Positions 10,701-19,118 of a stretch of 64,000 bases of DNA are shown piece by piece (positions within the stretch are counted from its first letter, which is position 1; every line of letters begins with the position of its first letter). The notes beneath the pieces were generated by a model. The model made no database searches and had not been told where the DNA came from. It saw only the letters and a program-made list of their open reading frames with translations. The stretch comes from Pythium myriotylum (lineage: Eukaryota; Oomycota; Peronosporomycetes; Pythiales; Pythiaceae), in the NCBI GenBank assembly GCA_023091665.1, contig JALJCQ010000003.1, positions 496,001 through 560,000 of the forward strand, read 5' to 3'. The translations under genes were made by a program, and so were the position numbers.

Positions 10701-12232
10701 ACAACATCTTCTATGGCTATGTCTGCAATTGCTTTTGGCATTTGGGGCAACTTCTGCCACATATACATGGTCACGGGTGATCGTAAAGCGCTTCCTCTCT
10801 TACCAAGTGCGGTGAGCAAAGTGAGTACGTCAACATCGAGAGGCCGAGCGTACTCAACTACCAGACTGAGCAATTCTTGAAGAGAACGTTGGTCAGAGAA
10901 TCCAACGACCTCAACCAGCAAGCAATGGATGGAAACACGAACAACTTCATGGGTTTGCGCACAAGTCATCGGAGCTATCGGGTTGGCATCTTCACTTCCA
11001 TCCATATGCCGTGTTGGGCGTCCAGCGAAACACGTCCACATAGCATTAAACCATTCTGCACTTGCATCACTCCGAGTAATGATGAATCGGAGCAATGTTG
11101 TCGCACGCTTTATCAGTTCGGGGTGTTTCTTCTCTCCAAAGAGCACCTCTACAAGATCGTGTTCTTTGATCCACCGGAGAAAGCAATCGCTTGTACAAGT
11201 TGGCGACTTGTTTAGAATATCTGACATTTCCACGAGCCCGTATATTCGCTTCTCTAGAGAACTTGTCTTGAAGAAGCGCATCATCATATCCAACTGCAGC
11301 AACTGGACACACACTTCAGCCTCTTGGATGGCCGGCGCTTTGGCATCAACTTCTTCGGTAGCAGAAGCATAAGCAACTACCAATTCGACGATATGAATTA
11401 TCTCCAGTAGCTTCTCTCGTGAGAGGCTAGCAAACTCGGATTCTGCCATTGATGATACGTAGATTCTTGAAGACTGGACTAGAGGTGCACAGTATTGCAC
11501 CAAAAACTCGGGTGACAGGTGATCCTTCATTGCATATATTGATCGGTAGATGCACTGGATCGCATCGAATGGAAAGACAGACTTGAATTCTGCATCACCA
11601 GGTTGAGATGCCACTTCGTTTGTCTCATTCTGGACGGCCTCTTCGCTATCCGGTCGGCATGCGGATGCTTGCAGGCACCGTAGCGACAACGTGAATCCAC
11701 CAATCGCCCCCCAATGAGAAACGACGCGAAGATAGAAGGGCGAAACTCGACGATTTTCGGTCACAAAGGGAGTTGTATCATTTCGCGAATGAGCACAAGC
11801 ATTTTCGTAAAATGGTCGATTTTCATCCACGATCCTCACAAGTGTCGGAAGTAGGCACGCATCACAGTACAACAATCGGCTTGCAACGCGTTCCAGTACT
11901 ATCTCCAAAAAGTCAACGACACTCTCGACGCTTTCGGCATCCATGGTTGCGTTGTCAGACTTGGCGAGTACAGCCTGGACGACATGTGGGATCAGCTCAC
12001 TCTCGAAGCGCTCACACGTTTCCGCTGGAAGCCATGTCTCTGCCTGTCGTAAGATTTCACCCAGCATTTCGACAATCGCAATGGGAGATTCGTGATCTCT
12101 CTCGAGGGCGTTGATTACCAGCGTGTACGTTCCGTCGAAGTCGGAGACGAAGGCGTCACAGAAGCGACCGATCTGCTCGTCATCCGCATCCTGGAGTTCT
12201 TGCGTCGTCTCTTCGCCCATTTTTTCCGACAT
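4706..12232 (-). CDS. Giant ubiquitin-specific protease, USP9X/USP34-like
   Basis: Uninterrupted 2508-codon gene. The C19 peptidase domain spans roughly residues 1515-1870. The Cys box GLINPGCVCYMNSL has the nucleophile at C1528, and the His box DMGHYYSF has the catalytic His at H1789; the domain closes with SAYMLVYEQ. The long N-terminal half (helical repeats, acidic run near 730) and the C-terminal arm resemble the scaffold of USP9X/FAF and USP34, which remove ubiquitin from proteins. The Cys box reads GCVC where GATC is usual, but the nucleophile is kept. The C-terminus has basic clusters (KTRKR, KPKADRHR) that could be nuclear signals. It is the first of three minus-strand genes and starts 158 bp downstream of the HAD gene. 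A 7.5-kb gene without introns is notable. The exact orthologue within the large-USP group is uncertain. Confidence 0.9.
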   Translation of the reverse strand: MSEKMGEETTQELQDADDEQIGRFCDAFVSDFDGTYTLVINALERDHESPIAIVEMLGEILRQAETWLPAETCERFESELIPHVVQAVLAKSDNATMDAESVESVVDFLEIVLERVASRLLYCDACLLPTLVRIVDENRPFYENACAHSRNDTTPFVTENRRVSPFYLRVVSHWGAIGGFTLSLRCLQASACRPDSEEAVQNETNEVASQPGDAEFKSVFPFDAIQCIYRSIYAMKDHLSPEFLVQYCAPLVQSSRIYVSSMAESEFASLSREKLLEIIHIVELVVAYASATEEVDAKAPAIQEAEVCVQLLQLDMMMRFFKTSSLEKRIYGLVEMSDILNKSPTCTSDCFLRWIKEHDLVEVLFGEKKHPELIKRATTLLRFIITRSDASAEWFNAMWTCFAGRPTRHMDGSEDANPIAPMTCAQTHEVVRVSIHCLLVEVVGFSDQRSLQELLSLVVEYARPLDVDVLTLLTALGKRGSALRSPVTMYMWQKLPQMPKAIADIAIEDVVTLLNYNMDEDNSFDTGLVNDLVQLCINSIEANDSSASVSLRLLEKIGSINRERGVAVQRTIADRLVPVVLDEIAIFERKFREMTLEDSKQVEADAHIHGIRERLLALRACMIIAKTSRATYSALDTVMSTWDVCIDNSPNHDEASSLCFQWIEYCFRTKLGDESNPGRRLLDTDAAEQLLQTKFLSLDAKATSMSALSCFHHLFRKVNIINKGIAAYSSEGAAIDDNDDDADEDGEEVSDLLTGEPVVGFDSLWHFALTAGDQLVAEEAITLLARCHLDMMPSLEGSEFAYQRKRDFLDRCIRNLQERDSRQNEAAASIQNRSLDCLRYFLDANQLGVKNKGGVETSPSLQDHETQMSQFALDSLDQKLQLLDAYPSPLKDIVYPPINENGTPTMMHNGPRRPSWNFKQHHALLEAIQDEYDNESGSPELENQDAHQDGRMLMPEGVMRRGELCIEIPTSERRLSIDTSVVGNLRPTQITTSPSVQTRPNLKWFHETGTLASEGLEIVIQDLDESERLSPSKQMLLPVSQLLVNWPGFFDSLFGLTQSHEDATCKRAWGLLCQLPISSNVLKAMVRLRPASNRDVEWPVLLDSRCPFRLLYALRLVEALLLSPQQIVEGERQAEDSVKRQWRERFLRLGGLQYLISLLETILSQEQKSSTNVSCVGTIARILAYFGRLQYSLTNVKPSSPFDSRLLHSTLPMVFPGSGESVKFVFAQATEMYKASLGHNGDSEVLSLYATQMFCAFLPHNPSLAMAELTRLEGDGITKWLRVALTTTRNFSREKANESIAALIAPLTSHPSGHLFLTELLKSSLSILCDDEITDGHADLSRLVVQLSSNVSGVTDWVIESSVLAVLLSKVASLVGSGQADSETVLPSLLRVIAALGSQSDKLRDIILAYHTESSNSEQSNVPWIIRLLSHHVLWLTCENSSVTCILGDAETRRATQEVLNALIFESSSQRSDLLSHLLRLLYQHYARVQNRLLAMGRPWSFRPEDELQDRAICDERFAGLINPGCVCYMNSLMQQLFMMPAFRSGLLSIDLTATSSEWGAELAELQKLFVSLASTHRKALDPSDFALSHRDMDGNPTDLNVQMDADEFFCLLLDRVETCLLSNSGLINNEPLTFLDECFGGVLVNQIVTEHGHLSEREEKFFALSLDISQKQHLPESLALYVQGETLEGDNAYYCEQAKKKVSATKRVCIKTLPRTLVCHLKRFEFDFDTMEKIKIHDYMAFPEEIDMFPYTSEAFSTEKIGSSASKPTMMYDLVGIVVHSGSSDMGHYYSFIKNRSAKDADDTGSWFEFNDQSVKPFDISTMGDECFGGEEVTQKWDHGSRAYVPVVQRKKRSAYMLVYEQRQPTAKNLDVASIVWEKTPLSVQQQHEDALCENHELHHIVNVVSKDHLEFLKRMVEVSLKWSANETPESDDVEGCLKSGSTFSAGNDLLDQMLMKDEADLTAMSLVCQHVFAISGLLNSDEESKIASLLSAVENWLDERGGVDKKLLLCEWLLRRVTTSCPLPTKSDPKLVRRSLFFDILIFCDKRMGFVQNCFSTLTKALSYVVTNSPSGDERSPAAIFLRSLCELFYERDDIEIEDPATRTHFPIPQGSIIHGITLLASFLKDCAANETLRDVLLKYSGLMDRFLFGLQDSDSPRRSKGSGMAPLTSRVRSCTFSAERQLFTELVTSLESSTGILLEDPRLLMKQSVLKNLLVFEFDESLTPFLVHIIRHQFTRIQTEKLVSVLLAVLEELKSTHLDQLLRMFGALLDVEGHAADSNSFPSFHQHIFSPTSGLLEAAAYYRDHRTLHEYAFLLVEFVVTRGSSAPRLQRYFQDNQDIAQQVSWVNDWLGNYLDANGSVRRTLANLDDESMEDVAAEDAEHDEAALEREVRRIFKKAERTFGFSMEIKQEMTGREQTQQQLTFAALEDCDDVLFSSDGESQDDDVDDSERAKSKTRKRSIDLDRLFSDQKQSRIKPKADRHRPEVVDDDISSSCVVHGHMSTAA

Positions 12233-12389
12233 CTACTTTGCGACCGGTCTCTTTGGCGTTGTGTGGAAACTGCAACTTGCTGGTACCGCAGCTCGCCAAT
12301 GGTCACACCCCTTGGATGCAGAGATCGAGAAGCTGCAGAAAATCCGAAACGGCGCACGACGCTTCCCGTGAAACTCCACGGCGATTTCT

Positions 12390-13163
12390 CTACTCAAGCA
12401 GCGGTACGAGTTCTGCAAGTGTCTTCACCGTGTGCTTCGCAATCTCCTCTGAATGAAGCTCGTGTGCTTTCTGCCGCACAAGCAGTCGAGCCTGTGCGCC
12501 AGCATTGATCGCGCCATCGTAGTCTCGCCCGACGTGATCGCCCACGTGGAGAAACTCGCTCGGATCGCCACGCCCATCTGATAGCTCTCGGAAAGTGTGG
12601 TGGAAGATCGCTCGGCTCGGTTTGGTCTCGCCGAAAGCCCACGAAGTCGTAACCACGTCGAAGAACGACTCAAGCCCCAGCTCGCCGAGGATGCGCGGTA
12701 GCCGCTCGTCAAAGTCCGAGATGACGCCCATGGGGACGCCCCTGCTGCGTAGCGTCTCGAGCGTCGGCACCACGTCGTCGAAGACCGTCCAGGCGTCGCC
12801 AGACGCGTAATACTCGTAGAGCTCGCTCGTGAGTTGCCGCTGCCGCTCCGCTGAGAGCTGCTCCGTGAGTTCGCACGGAAGCGCCGAGAGGATCACGCGG
12901 CTCCACCACGGCGCGGCCGTTGTCTCGGACAGCACGCCGCGACCGAAGTTTGGGAACGCGCGCGTGGCTTCTTTGAAAGCGCGGGGGAAACGAGCGTCGA
13001 CCTCGCGCTCCAGCGCCTCGCGACGCGACGGCGAGAGCGCCGCCGACGGTGCAGAAACGAGGCGCAGACAGCGCTCGACGTACGTGGCGCCGATGCGCGC
13101 GCGCGGCCGCAGCAGCGTGCCCGTGGCGTCGAGCGTCACGTACCGGAGGCGAGTTGCCGTCAT
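12390..13163 (-). CDS. HAD-superfamily hydrolase, HDHD3-like
   Basis: 257 aa, single exon. The haloacid-dehalogenase core is complete: motif I TLDATGT (nucleophile D12), motif II VISDFD, motif III Lys in GETKPSRAIF, and motif IV HVGDHVGRDYDGA. A helical cap with FPNFG and PWWSRV fits the HDHD3/REG-2 family, which carries FPNYG and WW at the same place. Position +2 after the nucleophile is Thr (DxT) instead of the Asp of classic phosphatases, so phosphatase activity is uncertain, as in other HDHD3-like proteins; the substrate is unknown. It lies between the USP gene (158 bp downstream) and UGDH (110 bp upstream), all on the minus strand, so the promoter must be short. Confidence 0.82.
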   Translation of the reverse strand: MTATRLRYVTLDATGTLLRPRARIGATYVERCLRLVSAPSAALSPSRREALEREVDARFPRAFKEATRAFPNFGRGVLSETTAAPWWSRVILSALPCELTEQLSAERQRQLTSELYEYYASGDAWTVFDDVVPTLETLRSRGVPMGVISDFDERLPRILGELGLESFFDVVTTSWAFGETKPSRAIFHHTFRELSDGRGDPSEFLHVGDHVGRDYDGAINAGAQARLLVRQKAHELHSEEIAKHTVKTLAELVPLLE

Positions 13164-13273
13164 ATTGGTGAAGAGGAATGGAAGGAGGGAGGAAAGCTAA
13201 TAGAAAAGGATAAACCAACCTAAGCTGATTTGAATACAAAACCAGCCTAGCTGCACAGGTGATGGACTAGCCT

Positions 13274-14689
13274 TCACCGAAACACGGCCTGGCCGATGGC
13301 GTGGACTTCGGCGCCGAGCGACTGGAGGTGCTTGTGAGGCAGAGCGTTGCGTCCGTCGAAGAAGAACGCCGGCTTGGCCATGCTCTCGTGGACGCGGTCG
13401 AAGTCGAGTTTCGCGAGCCCGCCCCACTCGGTGATCACCACGACGGCGTGGGCCTGGGCCGCGGCCTCGTACGGATCGCTGTAGACGAGGAGACGGCCTA
13501 GCTTGGCGGCTTCCTCAGCAGCGACACCTTGCTGCTCGAGTTCGGCGAGTACGTTGTGCTGCTTGACGTGCGGATCGAAGATCGCAAGCACGGCCCGCTC
13601 GACGAGCAACGCACGGATGACCGAACCTGCGACGGTCTCACGTGTGTCGCTCGTGTTTTGCTTGTAGGCGAAGCCGAATAGACAGATGCGCTTGTTGGTC
13701 ACGGAATTGTACATGCACGCGAGCATCTTCTTGACAAAGCGTTGCTTCTGGAAGTCGTTGATCTCGACCACGCGCTTCCAGTACGCCGCGACCTCGGGCA
13801 AGTTGAGCGTGCGCGCGAGGTAGACCAGGTTGAGCACGTCTTTCTGGAATGACGAGCCGCCAAAGCCCAGCGAGGCGTTCAAGAACTGGCTGCCGATGCG
13901 GTCATCGGCGCCAACGGCGTACGCGACTTCGTGGACATTGGCGCCGGTCGCCTCACAGATCGCCGAGATCGAGTTGATGCTCGAGAGCCGCTGCGCGAGG
14001 AAGGCATTCGCGACTAGCTTGGTCAGCTCGGACGACCAGACACTTGAGGTCATGATCTTGTCACGCGGGACCCAGTGCGAGTAGATCCAGATGAGCTTCT
14101 CGACCGCCGCCTGTCCCGAGGGCGTGTCGTCGCCGCCGATCAGCAGGCGGTTGGGCGTCATCAGGTCCTGCACGGCGCTGCCTTCGGAGAGGAACTCGGG
14201 GTTCGACACGACTTCAAACTCGACGCCGTTGATGTTGTTCGCGCGCAGCACTTCGTGGAGCGCATCGGCCGTGCGTACAGGCACCGTCGACTTTTCCACG
14301 ACGATCTTGTTTGTCGTGGACGACTGCGCGATCATGCGCGCACAGTCTTCACAGTTGCTCGTGTCGGAGGCGCTACCGGCACCGAGCCCGCTCTGCTTGG
14401 TCGGCGTGTCCACGCAGATGAAGACCATGTCAGCCTCCTGGATGCACGCAGCGGCGTCCTTGCGGAAGAAAAGGTTGACGCCGCGCGTGGCCGCGACGAG
14501 GCCGCTGAGCCCGGGCTCGAAGATGGGCAGCGCCGAGAGGTCCTCGCTATTCCACGCGTCGATCTTGCTCTCGAGCTTGTCCACGACCAGCACGCGCACG
14601 GTCGGACACTTGGAGGCTACGACAGCCATCGTGGAGGCGCCCACATAGCCGGCGCCCATGCAGCATACGGTAAGCTCCACGTTCGCCAT
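13274..14689 (-). CDS. UDP-glucose 6-dehydrogenase with Ser at the catalytic Cys position
   Basis: 471 aa from the ATG at 14689. The open frame continues upstream, but MANVELTVCCMGAGYVG is the normal family N-terminus. UGDH oxidises UDP-glucose to UDP-glucuronate with two NAD+, in the cytosol, feeding polysaccharide synthesis. Rossmann motif GAGYVG, CVDTPTK, the SSELTKLVANAF segment (Lys and Asn of the active site), DDRIG (substrate Arg) and FQKDV are all present. The central motif reads GFGGSSFQKD where characterised enzymes have GFGGSCFQKD: codon 280 is TCA (Ser), not a Cys codon. FAYKQNTSDTRE also differs slightly from the usual FAFKKDTGDTRE. Everything else looks like a functional, full-length enzyme. 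Activity is therefore an open question. Confidence 0.93.
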   Translation of the reverse strand: MANVELTVCCMGAGYVGASTMAVVASKCPTVRVLVVDKLESKIDAWNSEDLSALPIFEPGLSGLVAATRGVNLFFRKDAAACIQEADMVFICVDTPTKQSGLGAGSASDTSNCEDCARMIAQSSTTNKIVVEKSTVPVRTADALHEVLRANNINGVEFEVVSNPEFLSEGSAVQDLMTPNRLLIGGDDTPSGQAAVEKLIWIYSHWVPRDKIMTSSVWSSELTKLVANAFLAQRLSSINSISAICEATGANVHEVAYAVGADDRIGSQFLNASLGFGGSSFQKDVLNLVYLARTLNLPEVAAYWKRVVEINDFQKQRFVKKMLACMYNSVTNKRICLFGFAYKQNTSDTRETVAGSVIRALLVERAVLAIFDPHVKQHNVLAELEQQGVAAEEAAKLGRLLVYSDPYEAAAQAHAVVVITEWGGLAKLDFDRVHESMAKPAFFFDGRNALPHKHLQSLGAEVHAIGQAVFR

Positions 14690-14952
14690 GGTCAAGTGTT
14701 CAAGTGTCCTCCTCGTGAGATCTTTGTCACGTGTCCGATTGAAGTAGAATATAAGGTGGACCACATTACGAATTCTTCGAAAGCACCGGTAGGATACCGG
14801 TGGAATACGACAGGACAAAAAGTTTGTGATGTAGAGGACATATTTTGTGATACCGGTAAATTGGTAAATTTAGTTGTGTTGGGACTGTCGTGCTTGCACA
14901 AACAGATCCTTTCACTTCGAAGAGAAGGCGTCGACCTTTACGTTTGTGTGCT

Positions 14953-15768
14953 TTAGTACGTGGTGATGACGCGACCGTTAAGCGGCTGCACAGGACGAGC
15001 AGCCTTCCCATCATCCGACGCCTCGATACGCTTCAAGTCCGACTCGATCGCGTCAAAGTCCGACGCAGAAATCACCAACGGCTTCTCCACCACCCACCAA
15101 TCAACCGTTTCGTCACATGTGGGATTCGTCAGGCTGCCGGGGTAGTTGAAGAGACGGCCCTTGGAGATCGTTGACTCGAGCGTGGGGAAGAACGACGGGA
15201 ACGTGGCGTCGACGGTCTTGTTCGTGCTGGTGTTCTTGATCTCTTGCAGAAACTTCGTCACGAAAGGGTCGGTCTTGGCGTCAGCCTTCTTCTGGAAGAA
15301 GAGGCCAACGACGAGGAGACCTGACTTGTCCACTGCCTGGTGCACGTAGTGGATCTCTGCGTCGTAAACCTTTCCATTGAGCGTGTGCTCGGCCGGCGCG
15401 TGGAAGTGAGATTGAAGGTAGTTGAATGGCTTGCCCTTAGCGGTGAGCTGACAAGTTCCGCCTTGCACCTCGATCTTGAAAGCGTCATAGAGCTGCTTGA
15501 CCTTGTGCTTGCCACATTCGCCTGAGAACTTGAGTGGAGACTCAGTGTCCGTAGTTTCAGCCGCCTTGCAGTTACTCTTAGGAACAATGTCGATAGGAGA
15601 CTGACGCTTGCCGTCACAGGCCGCAGCGTTCTTCCCCCAGTCGGATGGTCCATGGACACTCTCGTCGTTGGCCTTGTAGCTCCACTTCTTTTCGGTCTGT
15701 GCATCTGCCGATCCGAAGGCAGCAGTGGCGATGGCAATTGCAGCGGCGGCGATCGTGAAGCACTTCAT
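14953..15768 (-). CDS. Secreted alpha-carbonic anhydrase, array copy 1
   Basis: 271 aa, single exon. A signal peptide is clear at residues 1-23 (hydrophobic core then SADA). The zinc ligands are H121, H123 and H140, with E128 and T214 completing the gate. The Cys51-Cys218 pair matches the conserved disulfide of extracellular alpha-CAs, and C85/C106 may form a second one. At the position aligned by hand with the proton-shuttle His64 of human CAII there is Asp95. The length is close to that of a single CA domain plus signal peptide, with no anchor, so it is probably secreted. The promoter region and N-terminus closely match the copy at 21345-22160, and the 3' third is nearly identical to several others. 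UGDH starts 264 bp away at 14689 on the same strand. Confidence 0.96.
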   Translation of the reverse strand: MKCFTIAAAAIAIATAAFGSADAQTEKKWSYKANDESVHGPSDWGKNAAACDGKRQSPIDIVPKSNCKAAETTDTESPLKFSGECGKHKVKQLYDAFKIEVQGGTCQLTAKGKPFNYLQSHFHAPAEHTLNGKVYDAEIHYVHQAVDKSGLLVVGLFFQKKADAKTDPFVTKFLQEIKNTSTNKTVDATFPSFFPTLESTISKGRLFNYPGSLTNPTCDETVDWWVVEKPLVISASDFDAIESDLKRIEASDDGKAARPVQPLNGRVITTY

Positions 15769-15805
15769 GGTCGAAGCGGAGAAGGCGTTGTGGTCGAGAG
15801 GAGGC

Positions 15806-15821
15806 GAATTCCAGAATGAGC
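15806..15821 (-). promoter_or_regulatory. Oomycete-type initiator (Inr) of CA copy 1
   Basis: On the minus strand the sequence GCTCATTCTGGAATTC fits the oomycete start-site consensus (GCTCATTYYNCAWTTT type), about 40 bases upstream of the ATG at 15768. Transcription start here is inferred. Confidence 0.65.
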
Positions 15822-17122
15822 AAGCGAGACCAAGAGGATGGCAAGAGAAGCATTCGCGAAGGACGACACGTATTAATCGTCCAGCTGGCCCACGCGCCAG
15901 CCGGTTTTAATCGTTTTTCGCAGACCCGACCTCGAACCCTCGAAGCTTGTTAGAGCTACTGTACCGTAATATAGTACCAGCAAAGCTTTCTCCCACTCCT
16001 GATAAACAGCTGACCGTCCGCACGCGATCTGGCTGGAGACACTGACCGTCTATCTCCACGAGTTGAGCCTCCAGCTGGATTCCCCCCCGACTTGACTCAA
16101 ACGGGTTGGTCTCTCCATCAACCAACAAACTATTGACATGTTGATCAGTCCGGGGTGTTAAGCCAGCGAGTTCTCATGCAGCCGATGGTGCTTGGGTGGG
16201 CTGGAGAAAGACGCAGCGACCATCACCTTCAGGCAGGGTACTTAATCACTCTCCACGAGGAAAATGGGTCAAGTTCTCCACCCGATCGCATTAATGTATC
16301 GACGTGAGGTTGCTCGCGTTGCCGTCGATCCTCGTCGTCCGTGAATCTACGAAACCAGTGGCTTTACTTGATGGGCCGTCCATGGGTGTGTGCTGGCGTG
16401 TCCCAGCAGCAACAAACGTCTGGAGCTATTGGACTCCAATGGACTCCAATTTGGAGTCCAAACAGAAAACCTGGACTGGACAACATGTTCCAACCGAGAA
16501 ACACGAGTGGCGCACATGAAACGCCACTCCGCGGCGAGGGGACTGCACAACACTGTGCTATGCAAACTAGAATCGACTCCACTCTACACGTTTCATCGTC
16601 GAAACCAAAGGGCCACCTATGAAGCTGGGTTTGTGGAGTACGAGCCAGGTTAGTGTAAACGGAAGAAAGGGTGCGAAGAAGCCTATGGATCGATGAGCCG
16701 GATGGCGTGGTAATCTGCACACTCAATCGCGCTCATCGTTCAGCTACGAGGAGCATCTGGAACCTGCTACACTTTATAGACCAACGGAGTCGACACTGAC
16801 TCTGCCAGAAAGTACGCTACATGTTTTGCCATGAAATACATCGTTGCAAAGCAAGTGTTGTGTAGGAACCGAGTCCCGAGTTTGACCACTTCTCTCAACA
16901 TCGTTCGCCACTTAGCACGTCAGCTGTACGGCCGTCCAGTGGCTACGCTGGACGAGTAAGCTTGCCATTATTCGATATCAGCTCGAACCTCCACAAAAAT
17001 CCGACGCAAAAGTTGCCAGTGGTTTCTCCGCCACCCGCTAGCCAGCTAGCATCATCGAGTTGGTTGGTTTCGTAGAAGTGGAAATCCTCAGAGAACCGAA
17101 GACTTTGAAGGTGAGGTCTATT

Positions 17123-17271
17123 GGATCCCACTAATTATGAATCAGAGAATCGAAGAGACGAGTTGGGTCCGGGTTATCACAAAATTCGTTGATCTTGGTC
17201 ACATTATCGATATGTGGTGAGGCAGCTCCTCGTGTCCCAGACATGCTGACGATGGAGAATTAGTGGGATCC
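17123..17271. repeat. 149-bp segment bounded by perfect 14-bp inverted repeats
   Basis: GGATCCCACTAATT at 17123-17136 and its exact reverse complement at 17258-17271. No coding sequence lies inside. It could be a small MITE-like element; no target-site duplication is evident. Confidence 0.4.
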
Positions 17272-18167
17272 GTTGTGTGTAGAGGCTTCTTTTATGCAGT
17301 GTGGCGCGAGGGTTTGTTACGAGTATCGCAATGCAGGCATTGCGTCGGGAAACTCTCAGGTCGTCGCATTGAGCACGACCATAATAACATGACTCGTAGC
17401 GGACTGTGACGTTGTACAGTACCTCATTACTAAGCATTGTTTAGTACAGTACGACGACTGGTGCTTTCTACTGCACATAAAGCGTCCAGGGTCTGCACGG
17501 TTCGGTGCAGAAAATTTGTTCAACGTGAAAAGGATAGTTAATTCAAATGGGGCCACACCGACTACAGAATAATCGCTCCTCACGTCCTCACGATTTGGAA
17601 GATTTGACGCCAATGACTGAGACGTTTGGCTCCACCAACACGAACCTGACTGAAGAAGCAGAGTATAGGCGGTACCTCGCGGCGGAAGCGGCCTGTTCTC
17701 TCTTGTGACAGGGCGTCTGTGGGGCGTTCGGACGGGCACCCCTACGACACCGCAATGAACACTACCATCATTTGACGAAGCGAGCCTATATCCATGACCT
17801 CACCGTTATTGGGCCGATTCCCGTAGGATTTAGGAGCCTTCCTAAAGCTAAATCGGCGTTCTATCCTAAATTTTAGAAAACAAGCGACTCCCGCAGAAAA
17901 CACGCCGTCCAAATTCCAAAAAATATCGCTGTTTCGGAGCATCACTTCTCCGAGGCATTTCACGTGGCGATCGATCGTAACGACGGTCGCTGCCTTGTCG
18001 TTCTGATACTGGACCACTAGAGAAATTGGACATCAGAGAAGTCGGCAAACTTGCACTCGCTCGTGATCTCTTTCTGCCTTGACTTCCGCGAGCTGCGTGG
18101 GAGGGAGGCTTTCAGTTGTCTGTCGCTCTCGATCATTCCTCTCCACGTAGCTGGTAAACAATCCCAT

Positions 18168-18259
18168 CGCGGACGTGGCGCGGCCGCGCACGTTCGGCAG
18201 GGCGCGCCCGTTCCATCAACTGGAACGAGCGCACCGTGCCGAACGTGCGCACGTCCGCG
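18168..18259. repeat. Long GC-rich hairpin inside the transposon remnant
   Basis: Outer arms CGCGGACGT/ACGTCCGCG (18168-18176, 18251-18259), middle arms GCGCACGTTCGGCA/TGCCGAACGTGCGC (18186-18199, 18237-18250) and inner arms CGTTCCA/TGGAACG (18209-18215, 18221-18227) around a TCAAC loop. Nine unpaired bases interrupt the left arm. Confidence 0.7.
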
Positions 18260-18401
18260 TTGATGGACCGCATTCACTCGTTGCTGCATTGCTGCCCGTT
18301 AGAAGAACAGCCTCCACACAGTTAAGGAGCACCTCCACGTATGCGTCACTGTACCCTTTCGCGCCAGGCTTGCGCGCGCGGACTTCTTTTTTCGCCGCCA
18401 T
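18216..18401 (-). pseudogene. Fragment of Myb/SANT-like transposon-associated protein
   Basis: A 61-codon frame begins MAAKKEVRARKPGAKGYSDA and continues YVEVLLNCVEAVLLTGSN. This resembles the first helix of the Myb/SANT-like DNA-binding proteins common in oomycete transposons (GYS..E...L...VE..LP.GS..W). The similarity stops where the long hairpin at 18168-18259 begins; the rest of the expected domain (W..V, basic helix) is missing. Treat as a broken transposon gene. The family assignment is from memory of the motif and is tentative. Confidence 0.35.
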
Positions 18402-18881
18402 GGTCGCGCTTGCCGTCGCGTGGAGGCTCTCGTGGAGGTTGCCGAGGGAGCGTTGAAGTGCGAGTCCCTTGTGGGTTGATCAACGTTCTTGCTCCAATCC
18501 CTCGTTTTGTTCGCCGTGTCCCTTGTTTGAGCTCATCCCTGGTTTTCAATCGAATTGTACAGGGTATGGGTTTTTGACCGCTTAGAGGCTTCTAAATACT
18601 CACTTGTATATCTCGTAAGCGACGCGTAACCGCCCTCAAAATGCCCCCAACAAAGGAGCGTCGCCTACGAGAAATACAAAGCGAAGATGACTGCAATAGA
18701 AGGCTATGTCACTAACGACGAAGTGGGGGTCGGGCGGCCTATTGATGTTGGGAGGGTCGGTTATTCTATTTCAAGGGGCCGCACATGACACGGGTTTTTA
18801 TGCCAAAAACTGTAATAAGATAGAATCAGTAGTCTCCGACAGAAAAATCTTTTATTTAATGTTATTAGTTAGATCTGAGCC

Positions 18882-19118
18882 TCAGATCTCTGGCTCTGTT
18901 TCCGTGAATGTGCTCACGACATCCATGTCCTCTGAAACCTCGCCCACGTCATAGTCAAGGAGCCCGAGTGCCTCCATGCCCTCAATGACGTCAGTCACGT
19001 CAAGCTCAAAGACTCGAAGCAGGCTGGGCGAGGCCGCCGCAGCAGACGGCAAGGCATCGAGCGCACTCGGGCTCAGCATGAGCTCGGGATTCGCGTTTGG
19101 GTGGCGGGAAAATGACAC
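18882..19118 (-). pseudogene. Acidic C-terminal protein fragment within the transposon
   Basis: An open frame of 78 codons, without an ATG at its upstream end, ends ...VSEDMDVVSTFTETEPEI. It is acidic and low in complexity and lies inside the inverted-repeat element, so it may be the end of a transposon protein. No family is recognised. Confidence 0.2.

Larger units (their letters stand above)
15769..17810. other. Intergenic region with a short inverted repeat
   Basis: About 2 kb without a supported gene. It contains the promoter of CA copy 1, a 9-11 bp inverted repeat around 16430-16461 (ggactccaa / ttggagtcc), and a 14-bp inverted repeat pair at 17123/17258, listed separately. Confidence 0.5.

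Noticed and set aside
14960..15525. Plus-strand open frames over the CA genes (repeated in each copy)
   Set aside because: They are antisense frames kept open by codon bias and copied along with the genes; the minus-strand CA domain explains the sequence.
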